Shown piece by piece: positions 23,673-30,752 of a DNA stretch of 32,015 bases. The DNA is from Curtobacterium sp. HSID17257 (GTDB lineage Bacteria; Actinomycetota; Actinomycetes; Actinomycetales; Microbacteriaceae). The notes beneath the pieces were generated by a model, which was not told where the DNA came from, ran no database searches, and saw only the letters and a list, made by a program, of their open reading frames with translations. The position numbers and the translations under genes are program-made. Location: the NCBI RefSeq assembly GCF_003989515.1, contig NZ_RBLU01000032.1, positions 1 to 32,015 on the forward strand, written 5' to 3'. Position 1 is the stretch's first letter. Each line of letters begins with the position of its first letter.

Positions 23673-24344
23673 TCAGTGCGCGGGGACCACCAGGTCGTCG
23701 ACCGCGGTCAGGACGTCCGCGACCTCGGTGCGGGTCGTGTAGTCGACGTGGACGTCCGCGAAGCGGACCACGCCGTCGGCGTCGATCACGAAGACCGACG
23801 GGAACGGGATCGCCGCGGTGTCGTCGGCGTTGCTGTCGGCGACGTCGAAGCCGAGTTCCGTGTGCGCGGCTCGCGCGGCGGCACTCGGCTCCGTGACGAT
23901 GCCGAAGCGCCCGGCGAGCACGTTCTCCGGGTCGGTGAGCACGGGGAAGGCGAGCTCGCCGTTCGCGATCGACTGCTCGGCCGCCTCCGGCGTCTGCGGT
24001 GACACGGCGACGAGCCGCACACCGCGCTCCCGCAGTGCCGGGAGGAGCTCCTGCTGGTACGTGCGCAGGGTGATGTTGCAGTAGGGGCACCAGGCACCGC
24101 GGTAGAAGACGACGACGGTCGGGGTGGAACCGCGGATCGCCGCGAGTGAGGTCTCCTCGCCCGTCGGGGTGACGAGCCGCGCGTCCGGAGCGGTCGCACC
24201 AGCGCCGACGACCCCGTCGGGTACGCCCGAAGCGCGCAGGTCGGCCTGCTCGCCGTCGAAGACCGCGGACAGCTCCGGGCCGATCTGGGCGGTGAAGCCC
24301 TGGTTGAAGTCGTCCACCTGGCGGGCGATGGTCTGGTCGGTCAC
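23673..24344 (-). CDS. Peroxiredoxin-like / AhpC-TSA family protein
   Basis: A 223-residue thioredoxin-fold protein. The active site reads VVFYRGAWCPYCNITLRTYQQEL, a CxxC pair in the peroxidatic position, followed by LVAVSPQTPEAAEQS and FPVLTDPENVLAGRFGIV. Such alkyl-hydroperoxide-reductase-like proteins remove peroxides or act as thiol oxidoreductases in the cytosol. The start is GTG 24344 because GAGGAG is 7 nt upstream; the open frame continues to 24569 without a ribosome site. The 124 bp upstream separate it from the lipoprotein operon on the same strand. Confidence 0.88.
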   Translation of the reverse strand: MTDQTIARQVDDFNQGFTAQIGPELSAVFDGEQADLRASGVPDGVVGAGATAPDARLVTPTGEETSLAAIRGSTPTVVVFYRGAWCPYCNITLRTYQQELLPALRERGVRLVAVSPQTPEAAEQSIANGELAFPVLTDPENVLAGRFGIVTEPSAAARAAHTELGFDVADSNADDTAAIPFPSVFVIDADGVVRFADVHVDYTTRTEVADVLTAVDDLVVPAH

Positions 24345-24468
24345 GTCGGTCTCCTCGGGTGCGGGACGCCGGCGAGCGGGCCGGTGCGTGGAGCGTAGGC
24401 ACGTCTCCTCGGCGGGGGAACGGCCGTCGTCACGGAGCGTCATCCGGGCAACTGAGCGTGACGGGCGC

Positions 24469-25131
24469 TCAGATCTTCGGCGGTCGGATGATCGGGTCGC
24501 TCCACTTCGGGAACGGCGGGTACTCGCCGGGGCGGGACTCCTCGGGGTACTCCCCGTCGTTGCGGCCACCGACGGCTTCGGTCAGCTCGAGTCCGTCGTT
24601 GGTCCAGAAGAGTCCGCTGTAGATCGTGAGTGCGTGGTTGCCGTTGCTGACGATGAGGTACTGGATGTGCCAGCCGTCGTCGGTGACCGCCCACACGTCG
24701 TGGTTCTTCCCGAGCGTGCGCTCTCGCCAGGGCCAGCCCTGGTCCTCGAAGTAGTCGATCATCGGTCGCAGTTCACGACGGTCGCTGCCGGCGTCGAGGG
24801 AGGACCAGACGCGTGATGTGCGCAGGTCGTAGCTGTTCTCGGTGGTCGAACCGATCAACGGGACGACGCCGTCACCACCGATCCCGGGGACACGGTCGCC
24901 GCCGACCCACCGCCACTCACCGTCGTGCACCCGACGTTGCGCGGCCGCGAGCACCTGCTGCATCCGCTCGTAGTGCTCGTGGTACCGATCGAACTCCTCG
25001 TGGAGCGACATCCGCGCCACGTCCTCCTGCGTCAGGCCAGCGGCGTCGACGGCGGAGGGGTCGCTCGCTGGGGCGCAGCCGGTCAGTGCGAGTGAAGCGG
25101 AGGCGACGAGGGCTGTGAGGAGGCGTCGCAT
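24469..25131 (-). CDS. Lipoprotein, second copy of a tandem duplicated pair
   Basis: 220 residues. The signal peptide MRRLLTALVASASLALTGC places the lipidated cysteine at residue 19, so the protein is tethered outside the membrane. The mature part starts with a helical segment nearly identical to the upstream copy (TQEDVARMSLHEEFDRYHEH) and ends with the same C-terminal half (RELRPMIDYFEDQGWPWRER and onward to DPIIRPPKI). Differences cluster in the middle (roughly 70-115). Its start overlaps the stop of the first copy by one base (TGATG). No known family is recognised. Position after a DUF1023 hydrolase and duplication with a variable centre suggest an immunity-type protein (inference). Confidence 0.8.
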   Translation of the reverse strand: MRRLLTALVASASLALTGCAPASDPSAVDAAGLTQEDVARMSLHEEFDRYHEHYERMQQVLAAAQRRVHDGEWRWVGGDRVPGIGGDGVVPLIGSTTENSYDLRTSRVWSSLDAGSDRRELRPMIDYFEDQGWPWRERTLGKNHDVWAVTDDGWHIQYLIVSNGNHALTIYSGLFWTNDGLELTEAVGGRNDGEYPEESRPGEYPPFPKWSDPIIRPPKI

Positions 25132-25735
25132 CAGATCTTCGGTGGTCGGATGATCGGGTCGCTCCACTTCGGGAACGGCGGGTACTCGCCGGGGAAGGAC
25201 TCCTCGGGGTACTCCCCGTCGTTGCGGCCGCCGACGGCCTCGGTGAGCGCCAGACTGTCGTTCGTCCAGTACTGCCCGCTGTAGATCGTGAGGGCGTGGT
25301 TGCCGTTGCTGACGATGAGGTACTGGATGTGCCAGCCGTCGTCGGTGACCGCCCACACGTCGTGGTCCTTGCCGAGGGTTCGTTCTCGCCAGGGCCAGCC
25401 CTGGTCCTCGAAGTAGTCGATCATCGGTCGCAGTTCACGACGGTCGCTGCCGGCGTCAGGAGAGGACCAGACGCGCGTCGTGTCCATCGCGTAGCTGTTG
25501 TCGATGGTGGAACCCGCCAACGGCACCACGCTGTTCTCGTTTCCTCCACCCGACGGCACGCGGTCGCCACCGTTCCACCGCCACTCGCGGTCGCGCACCT
25601 GACGCTGCGCGGCCGCGAGCACCTGCTGCATCCGCTCGTAGTGCTCGTGGTACCGATCGAACTCCTCGTGGAGCGACATCCGCGCCACGTCCTCCTGCGT
25701 CAGGCCTGCGGCGTCGACGGGCATGCGGTCTCCTC
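24469..25735 (-). repeat. Tandem gene duplication of the lipoprotein pair
   Basis: Two direct copies, about 24469-25075 and 25131-25735, share long runs of identical DNA at their 3' halves and around the EEFDRYHEHYERMQQVL segment. They diverge at the signal peptides and in a central block (near 24790-24940 and 25455-25600). The pitch is about 660-680 bp. Mixed identity and divergence within one unit suggests gene conversion or selection on the centre. Confidence 0.8.
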
Positions 25736-25811
25736 CCGCCGTGCATCCGGACAGGAGCCAGGCGCAGGCGATGATTGCGGCGAGGGCGCGGATCGATCGC
25801 ATGGTCGTCAT
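25131..25811 (-). CDS. Lipoprotein, first copy of a tandem duplicated pair
   Basis: 226 residues. The signal peptide ends in LLSGC with the lipidated cysteine at residue 23. The mature domain shares most of its sequence with the downstream copy. The central region differs (REWRWNGGDRVPSGGGNENS against GEWRWVGGDRVPGIGGDG, and SYAMDTTRVWSSP against SYDLRTSRVWSSL). The C-terminal WHIQYLIVSNGNHALTIYSG block contains a beta-rich motif of unknown function. ATG 25811 overlaps the DUF1023 stop by 4 bp and has GGAG upstream; ATG 25802 is an alternative. No homologous family with known function is recognised. Confidence 0.8.
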   Translation of the reverse strand: MTTMRSIRALAAIIACAWLLSGCTAGGDRMPVDAAGLTQEDVARMSLHEEFDRYHEHYERMQQVLAAAQRQVRDREWRWNGGDRVPSGGGNENSVVPLAGSTIDNSYAMDTTRVWSSPDAGSDRRELRPMIDYFEDQGWPWRERTLGKDHDVWAVTDDGWHIQYLIVSNGNHALTIYSGQYWTNDSLALTEAVGGRNDGEYPEESFPGEYPPFPKWSDPIIRPPKI

Positions 25812-27631
25812 CCTCGCTCTCCCGTTGCGATGATCTGCGAGATGGTGTGCCGGGCGGTGGAACCCGGGCTGAGGTAGCCGACCTGGCCGGCGGTTTCGGG
25901 GTACATGTCGTGGCCCGTCACGGCCGCGAGACCGTCCGCCGCTTCGGAGCTGAAGACCTCGACGTTCGGCAGGTCGCGTGGGTCGGTCCGGCCGATCCTG
26001 CCCGTGATGGCGGTGTGGTCCGCCTGCCCTTCCGTCGCGTACACGCGGTCGACGTCGAGGTGTTCCGGCTTGGTCGCGTCGGTGAAGCCCACCGACCCGT
26101 AGGTGACGAAGGTGTCGACGCGGTGTCGGGTCTGAGCCAGTGCTTCGGCTGCGGTCGTCGAGCCGTACGAGTGGCCGAGCACCGTGAGTCGACGCGGTGC
26201 CCCGCCTCGACTGTCGTGGATGCCGTCGAGGAAGGACGCCAGCTCGGCCCCACCCGCGGCGGCTCGTCCCTGTGCCGGGACTTCGGGCAAGGCGGGTGCG
26301 CGATAGCCGAACCAGGACACGACCGCGTAGGACGCCGAACTCTCCACCTTCGCAGCGGAGTCGAGGAGGCCTGCAGCGGCGATTGCTTTCTGTCTGGTGC
26401 TGTCGAGGGTCGTCGTCGCCCCGGGGACGTTCACCGTGACGTTCTCGGCGGTGTCCAGGTCGCCCAGCACGACCGCGGCGACGGGAGCGCCGTTCGCGAC
26501 GCCGAAGCCGACGAGTTGCGCCACCGTCACGGTCGGCGCGGGTAGATCGGCTGCGATCTTGTCGGCCCGCTGGAGGCCCTGAGCGAGCGCGCGGACCTGT
26601 GCGGTGAACTCCTCGAGGCTCACCGCGCCGTACGTGGAAGCCAGGCCGAAGAGTCGGTACATCCGTTCCGGGTCTCGAATCGCCACGGCGAGCACCCGCC
26701 GCGAGGCCGCGTCACGAGCGACGGCGGGCACCCCGTCGAGGTTCGCCACCTGCACCTGTGCGCGCAGCGGGAGCGCCGCGATGTCCTCTGCGGTGAGCCC
26801 GAGCTCCTTCCACGCCGCCGCGACCTGCGCCGGGGTCAGGGACGGGTCCAGCAGCCGCTGTACAGCCGGGGACAGGGTCGACGCTCCGGCGACGTCGAGC
26901 GCGACGTCGGCGACCGACCCTCCGCCGGCAGCCTCGAACGCGTCGGCGACCCGCGCCGCCCACCGGGCGTCCTCGGCGTTCTCGTCGAGGTACTCGCCGA
27001 AGCCGCCGGGCAGCGGGGGGGCCTCGACGGGGACCCACCCGCACCGGTCACGGAACCCCGCCCACGCGTTCCGGACGCGGACGAGGTCCTGCTCCGTCAC
27101 GCCGTCCTGCGCCTGGGCCGCGGCTGCGAACTGTCGCAACCGGTCTGGATCAGCACTGCTGCGCCCGGTCGACTGCCCACCGGTCCGTCGTCGGTGTCGA
27201 GCGCGGAAGGTCGCGGTGACGGGCGTCGGTCTGATCGGGGGATCGGTGGGCTCCGGATCGAAGACCGCTGCGCTCGCGTCGAGTACCGGCTCCCACACGG
27301 CGCCCACGCCGACCAGCGCGTGCTGGCGGTCGGCCACTCGTCTCTGCCAGGCCGCGAGCTCCGACCGGCGCCGCCGCTCCCGCGAGGCCTGGTGCTGGGC
27401 GATCCGCACCTGGTCGGCGAGGTCGTCGAGGGCGCGTGCGAGTCGCACCCGGTCCTCGGACTCGACGCTCCTGGCGGTCTCGAACAGGCGCGCGTACCCG
27501 CCGTCGAAGTCCCGCAGCGCTGCTTCAGCAGCGCTCCGTCGCGGCCATGCGCTCCCGCGCAGCGCCAACGCGGCCTGTGCAGCGCACGCGGCGAGCCGCG
27601 CAGCTGCGGCGTCGTCGAACTCGAACCCCAC
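25808..27631 (-). CDS. DUF1023 alpha/beta hydrolase with helical, WXG100-like N-terminus
   Basis: A 607-residue protein. Residues 1-110 are charged helical sequence with coiled-coil character (FDDAAAARLAACAAQAALAL, ESEDRVRLARALDDLADQVR), similar in layout to N-terminal domains of type VII-secreted proteins; no signal peptide is present. A central helical region (about 165-340) precedes the DUF1023 hydrolase domain. The nucleophile elbow GHSYGS gives Ser488, an Asp-containing strand (DRVYATEGQADH) follows, and HDMYP holds the candidate catalytic His. The start is GTG 27631 after GGTGGA. It heads an operon with two lipoproteins, overlapping the first by 4 bp. DUF1023 proteins are uncharacterised hydrolases; an effector role is inferred from context. 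Confidence 0.85.
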   Translation of the reverse strand: MGFEFDDAAAARLAACAAQAALALRGSAWPRRSAAEAALRDFDGGYARLFETARSVESEDRVRLARALDDLADQVRIAQHQASRERRRRSELAAWQRRVADRQHALVGVGAVWEPVLDASAAVFDPEPTDPPIRPTPVTATFRARHRRRTGGQSTGRSSADPDRLRQFAAAAQAQDGVTEQDLVRVRNAWAGFRDRCGWVPVEAPPLPGGFGEYLDENAEDARWAARVADAFEAAGGGSVADVALDVAGASTLSPAVQRLLDPSLTPAQVAAAWKELGLTAEDIAALPLRAQVQVANLDGVPAVARDAASRRVLAVAIRDPERMYRLFGLASTYGAVSLEEFTAQVRALAQGLQRADKIAADLPAPTVTVAQLVGFGVANGAPVAAVVLGDLDTAENVTVNVPGATTTLDSTRQKAIAAAGLLDSAAKVESSASYAVVSWFGYRAPALPEVPAQGRAAAGGAELASFLDGIHDSRGGAPRRLTVLGHSYGSTTAAEALAQTRHRVDTFVTYGSVGFTDATKPEHLDVDRVYATEGQADHTAITGRIGRTDPRDLPNVEVFSSEAADGLAAVTGHDMYPETAGQVGYLSPGSTARHTISQIIATGERG

Positions 27632-27718
27632 GTTCCACCCCCGTCACCGAACCGGCAAGGTGTAGAACGTAGCATTTCAGTACGAGCGGGACGAAGCCTG
27701 TGGAATACGGCCCTTCCG

Positions 27719-27760
27719 GGACGGGAGGCGCGGATCCAGCCCGCCCCGCGCCTCCCGTCC
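27719..27760. terminator. 15-bp hairpin of the repeat family, 3' of rimB
   Basis: The arms ggacgggaggcgcgg (27719-27733) and its exact complement (27746-27760) enclose a 12-nt loop. It lies between the rimB stop (27902) and the DUF1023 start (27631), both on the minus strand, so it probably ends the rimB transcript. It is the only full copy not at a convergent junction. Confidence 0.7.
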
Positions 27761-27790
27761 GCCTTCGTGCGGGACGCATGGTGGGAGGCG

Positions 27791-27852
27791 CGCACAACGG
27801 GACGCGCGTCGCACCACGGAACGACGTGGCGCGGCGTGCCTTCCGTTGTGCG
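27791..27852. repeat. 62-nt imperfect long hairpin downstream of rimB
   Basis: CGCACAACGG (27791-27800) pairs with CCGTTGTGCG (27843-27852). Inside, about 16 further nearly matched bases end in CCACG / CGTGG around the loop gaacga. It is unrelated in sequence to the GGGAGGC family. Together with the 27719 hairpin it fills the 270-bp gap; no gene is seen there. Confidence 0.6.
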
Positions 27853-27901
27853 GGAGCACAGCGCGCCGCCCCTCAGCGCCAGCGCCGCGCGCCCCCGCGC
27901 C

Positions 27902-28363
27902 TCAGGCGCGACCGCGGTTGCGCCGCCGGATCTCCTTCGGTGCCCGCCCCGACATGAACGACCGGGCGGGGTCGACCAGGAACCCCTGGCGCAGCGCCTC
28001 GCGGCCGACGAGCATCCGGAAGCCCATCTGGTCGCGGTTGCTCAGCGTGACCTCGGCGTCGATCGTGCGGCCCGCGAGCGTGATCGGCGTCAGCACGACG
28101 ATGCGCTCCTGCGTGTGCCCCGTCGAGCTCCGGACGATCCGCCGGTCGTGCACGTCGCACTCGTGCGTGACGGCGTCGGCGTCGGTGTCCTGCCACGGGT
28201 GCACCGAGAAGCGCACCCGGTCGCCGGGGAGCTCCTCGAGGTCGAACGCGTGCAGCGCCGAGCTCCGCGCCCCGGTGTCGAGCTTCACCTTGATCCAGGG
28301 CAGGTCCAGCCCGGGCAGGGCAGCCCACTCACGCCATCCTGCGATCGTCGGGTTCCGGGCCAT
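27902..28363 (-). CDS. RimB-like retropepsin-type protease
   Basis: 153 residues of the family annotated as ATP-dependent zinc protease / RimB. The aspartic-protease-like motif is KLDTGARSSALHA at about residues 25-37; the family core continues with VVLTPITLAGRTIDAEVTLSNRDQMGFRMLVGREAL. In Pseudomonas RimB acts with RimK on glutamate tails of ribosomal protein S6. The start is ATG 28363: CAGGATG lies just upstream and could be a Shine-Dalgarno or a leaderless -10; in-frame ATGs at 28381 and 28426 give unconserved extensions. It is divergent from rimK, 68 bp away, which strongly supports a functional pair. Confidence 0.85.
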   Translation of the reverse strand: MARNPTIAGWREWAALPGLDLPWIKVKLDTGARSSALHAFDLEELPGDRVRFSVHPWQDTDADAVTHECDVHDRRIVRSSTGHTQERIVVLTPITLAGRTIDAEVTLSNRDQMGFRMLVGREALRQGFLVDPARSFMSGRAPKEIRRRNRGRA

Positions 28364-28431
28364 GTGCCCATCCTGTCGCATGCTTTGATTGAGCGTCGCC
28401 GTCGACGTCTCGACCCCGTGGAGCAACCCCG

Positions 28432-29610
28432 ATGAAACTCGCCATCCTGTCGCGCGCCCCGCACGCGTACTCGACGCAGCGTCTGCGTGCCGCCGCGGTC
28501 GACCGTGGGCACGAGGTCAAGGTGCTGAACACCCTGCGGTTCGCCATCGACCTGTCCGGCGACGAGCCCGACCTGCTGTACCGCGGCAAGCTGCTCAGCG
28601 ACTACGACGCCGTGCTCCCGCGCATCGGCAACTCGATCACCTACTACGGCACGGCGGTGGTGCGGCAGTTCGAGCAGATGGACGTCTACACGCCGAACAC
28701 GGCGACGGGCATCACGAACTCGCGCGACAAGCTCCGCGCGAACCAGATCCTGTCCCGCCACCACATCGGCATGCCGGCGACCACGTTCGTGAACAGCCGC
28801 GCCGACGTCCGCGGGGCGATCGACAGCGTCGGTGGGGCACCGGTCGTCATCAAGCTGCTCGAGGGCACACAGGGCATCGGCGTGATCCTGGCACCCGAGG
28901 CGAAGGTCGCCGAGTCGATCGTCGAGACCCTGCACTCCACGAAGCAGAACGTGCTCATCCAGGCGTTCATCTCCGAGAGCCGGGGCCGGGACATCCGTGC
29001 ACTGGTCGTGGGGGACCGGGTCGTGGCCGCGATGCGACGCAGTGCGTCCGGCGACGAGTTCCGGTCGAACGTGCACCGCGGCGGCACCGTCGAGAAGGTC
29101 ACGCTGAGCCCCGAGTACGAGGAAGCGGCGGTGCGCTCGGCGCAGATCATGGGCCTCCGCGTCGCGGGCGTCGACATGCTCGAGGGCAACGACGGGCCGC
29201 TCGTCATGGAGGTCAACTCCTCCCCGGGGCTCGAGGGCATCGAGCGCGCGACCGGTCTCGACGTCGCCGGGGCGATCATCGACTTCATCGGCAACCAGGT
29301 CGCGTTCCCGGAGATCGACGTCCGTCAGCGCCTCAGCGTCTCGACCGGCTACGGGGTGGCCGAGCTCCTCGTGCACACGAACGCCGACCTGGTGGGCAAG
29401 ACCATCAAGGAGTCCGGGCTCTGGGACCGGGACATCACGGTCCTGACCCTGCACCGCGGCGCCTCGGTGATCCCGAACCCCCGCAGCGGCGTCGAACTGC
29501 AGGCCAGCGACCGCCTGCTCTGCTTCGGCAAGCTCGAGGAGATGCGCTCGATGATCCCGGACCGCCGCCGCCGTCGGTCGAAGGTCCGCAAGCTGCCCAA
29601 GGACGCCTGA
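28432..29610 (+). CDS. rimK: RimK family alpha-L-glutamate ligase with C-terminal TrkA-C-like domain
   Basis: 392 residues. The N-terminal PreATP-grasp segment starts MKLAILSRAPHAYSTQRL. The ATP-grasp core contains PVVIKLLEGTQGIGVILA (nucleotide-binding Lys and Gly loop), RGRDIRALVVGDRVVAAMRR, and GVDMLEGNDGPLVMEVNSSPGLEGIE (metal-binding Glu and Asn). RimK adds glutamates to protein S6 C-termini or makes poly-glutamate. Residues about 310-385 form an extra domain (LVHTNADLVGKTIKESGLWDRDITVLTLHRGASVIPNP...LLCFGKLEEM) like the TrkA-C/RCK-C ligand-binding domain of potassium channels, absent from E. coli RimK, which may bind a nucleotide or ion. GGAG lies about 10 nt before ATG 28432. Confidence 0.9.
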   Translation: MKLAILSRAPHAYSTQRLRAAAVDRGHEVKVLNTLRFAIDLSGDEPDLLYRGKLLSDYDAVLPRIGNSITYYGTAVVRQFEQMDVYTPNTATGITNSRDKLRANQILSRHHIGMPATTFVNSRADVRGAIDSVGGAPVVIKLLEGTQGIGVILAPEAKVAESIVETLHSTKQNVLIQAFISESRGRDIRALVVGDRVVAAMRRSASGDEFRSNVHRGGTVEKVTLSPEYEEAAVRSAQIMGLRVAGVDMLEGNDGPLVMEVNSSPGLEGIERATGLDVAGAIIDFIGNQVAFPEIDVRQRLSVSTGYGVAELLVHTNADLVGKTIKESGLWDRDITVLTLHRGASVIPNPRSGVELQASDRLLCFGKLEEMRSMIPDRRRRRSKVRKLPKDA

Positions 29611-29678
29611 CCGGTGCCGCCCAGCGCACCCGGATCGCGTACCCAGGTCAGATGCGGAAGTATGTGTCGGTGACGATC

Positions 29679-30752
29679 ATGACGGAACGACCGGTCGACC
29701 AGTCGACGAGCAGCGAACCGGAGCGCCCCGGCAACGCCACGGCGAAGCACCAGAACGTGTCGCTCCTGTCGGTCGCGACCACCGTCGCGGACCGTGTGAC
29801 GACGTCCGCGGACATCGAGGCGAAGCTCCGCGGGGCCCTGCGTCGGCTGCGTCTCCCGACCGGTCTGCTCGAGCGGGTCGCCGGTGTCACCGAGCGCCGC
29901 AACTGGGGCGAGGGCCAGACCTTCCAGGACGCCGCGATCGACGCCGGCCGTCGCGCGATGGCCGAGGCCGGCATCCGTCCGGAGGACGTCGGCCTGCTCA
30001 TCAACACCTCCGTCACGCGCCCCCACCTCGAGCCGAGCGTCGCCGTCCGCCTGCACCACGGGCTCGGACTGCCGACGTCGGCGATCAACTTCGACATCGC
30101 GAACGCCTGCCTCGGCTTCGTCAACGCGATGAGCGTCGCCGCGGGCATGATCGACTCCGGGCAGATCAAGTACGCGCTCATCGTGGACGGCGAGGACGCC
30201 GACCAGGTGCAGCTCAACACGATCGACCGCCTGAACCAGGGCGGCCGGAACCGCAAGGACTTCATGAGCGAGTTCGCGAGCCTGACCCTCGGATCGGGTG
30301 CCGCGGCCGCCGTGCTCGGCCCGTCCGACGTCCACCCCGAGGGGCACCGCATCATCGGCGGCGTCACCCGTGCCGCGACGCAGTGGTACGACCTGTGCGT
30401 CGGCAGCGTGGACGGCATGTTCACCGACGCGAAGATGCTGCTGAAGGGCGGCATGGAGCTCGTCGTCGCCGCCTGGAACGAAGCGCGGTCGCACTTCGAC
30501 TGGCAGGACATGGACCGCTACGTGCTCCACCAGGTCTCCGACGTGCACACGAACGCGTTCGTCGAGGCCATCGGCATCCCGCGCACCAAGGTGCCGACGA
30601 CCTACCAGCGCTACGGCAACGTCGGTCCGGCATCGATCCCGATCACCCTGGCCGACGAGGTCGACCGCGGGGGCATCACCCGCGGTGACCGCGTCTTCCT
30701 CGGTGGGGTCGGTTCCGGCATCAACACGGCGATGATGGAACTGCGCTGGTGA
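29679..30752 (+). CDS. oleA: OleA-type ketosynthase III, long-chain olefin biosynthesis
   Basis: 357 residues from ATG 29679. OleA condenses two fatty acyl-CoAs head to head to a beta-keto acid. Catalytic residues are visible: C144 in DIANACLGF, H284 in VLHQVSD and N314 in RYGNVGPAS; E118 in PHLEPSVAVR corresponds to the glutamate of the OleA dimer interface. The N-terminal GNATAKHQNVSLLSV matches the OleA pattern. ATG 29652 is an alternative start; ggtga is 6 nt before 29679. The gene overlaps oleBC by 4 bp (GTGA), which strongly supports the assignment. The frame is open far upstream through rimK but that is a shadow. Confidence 0.88.
   Translation: MTERPVDQSTSSEPERPGNATAKHQNVSLLSVATTVADRVTTSADIEAKLRGALRRLRLPTGLLERVAGVTERRNWGEGQTFQDAAIDAGRRAMAEAGIRPEDVGLLINTSVTRPHLEPSVAVRLHHGLGLPTSAINFDIANACLGFVNAMSVAAGMIDSGQIKYALIVDGEDADQVQLNTIDRLNQGGRNRKDFMSEFASLTLGSGAAAAVLGPSDVHPEGHRIIGGVTRAATQWYDLCVGSVDGMFTDAKMLLKGGMELVVAAWNEARSHFDWQDMDRYVLHQVSDVHTNAFVEAIGIPRTKVPTTYQRYGNVGPASIPITLADEVDRGGITRGDRVFLGGVGSGINTAMMELRW

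Noticed and set aside
28389-30752. 787-codon plus-strand frame suggesting a fusion protein ending in OleA
   Set aside because: Its first 420 codons lie in the wrong frame of rimK and are low-complexity. Only the part from 29679 (or 29652) matches OleA.
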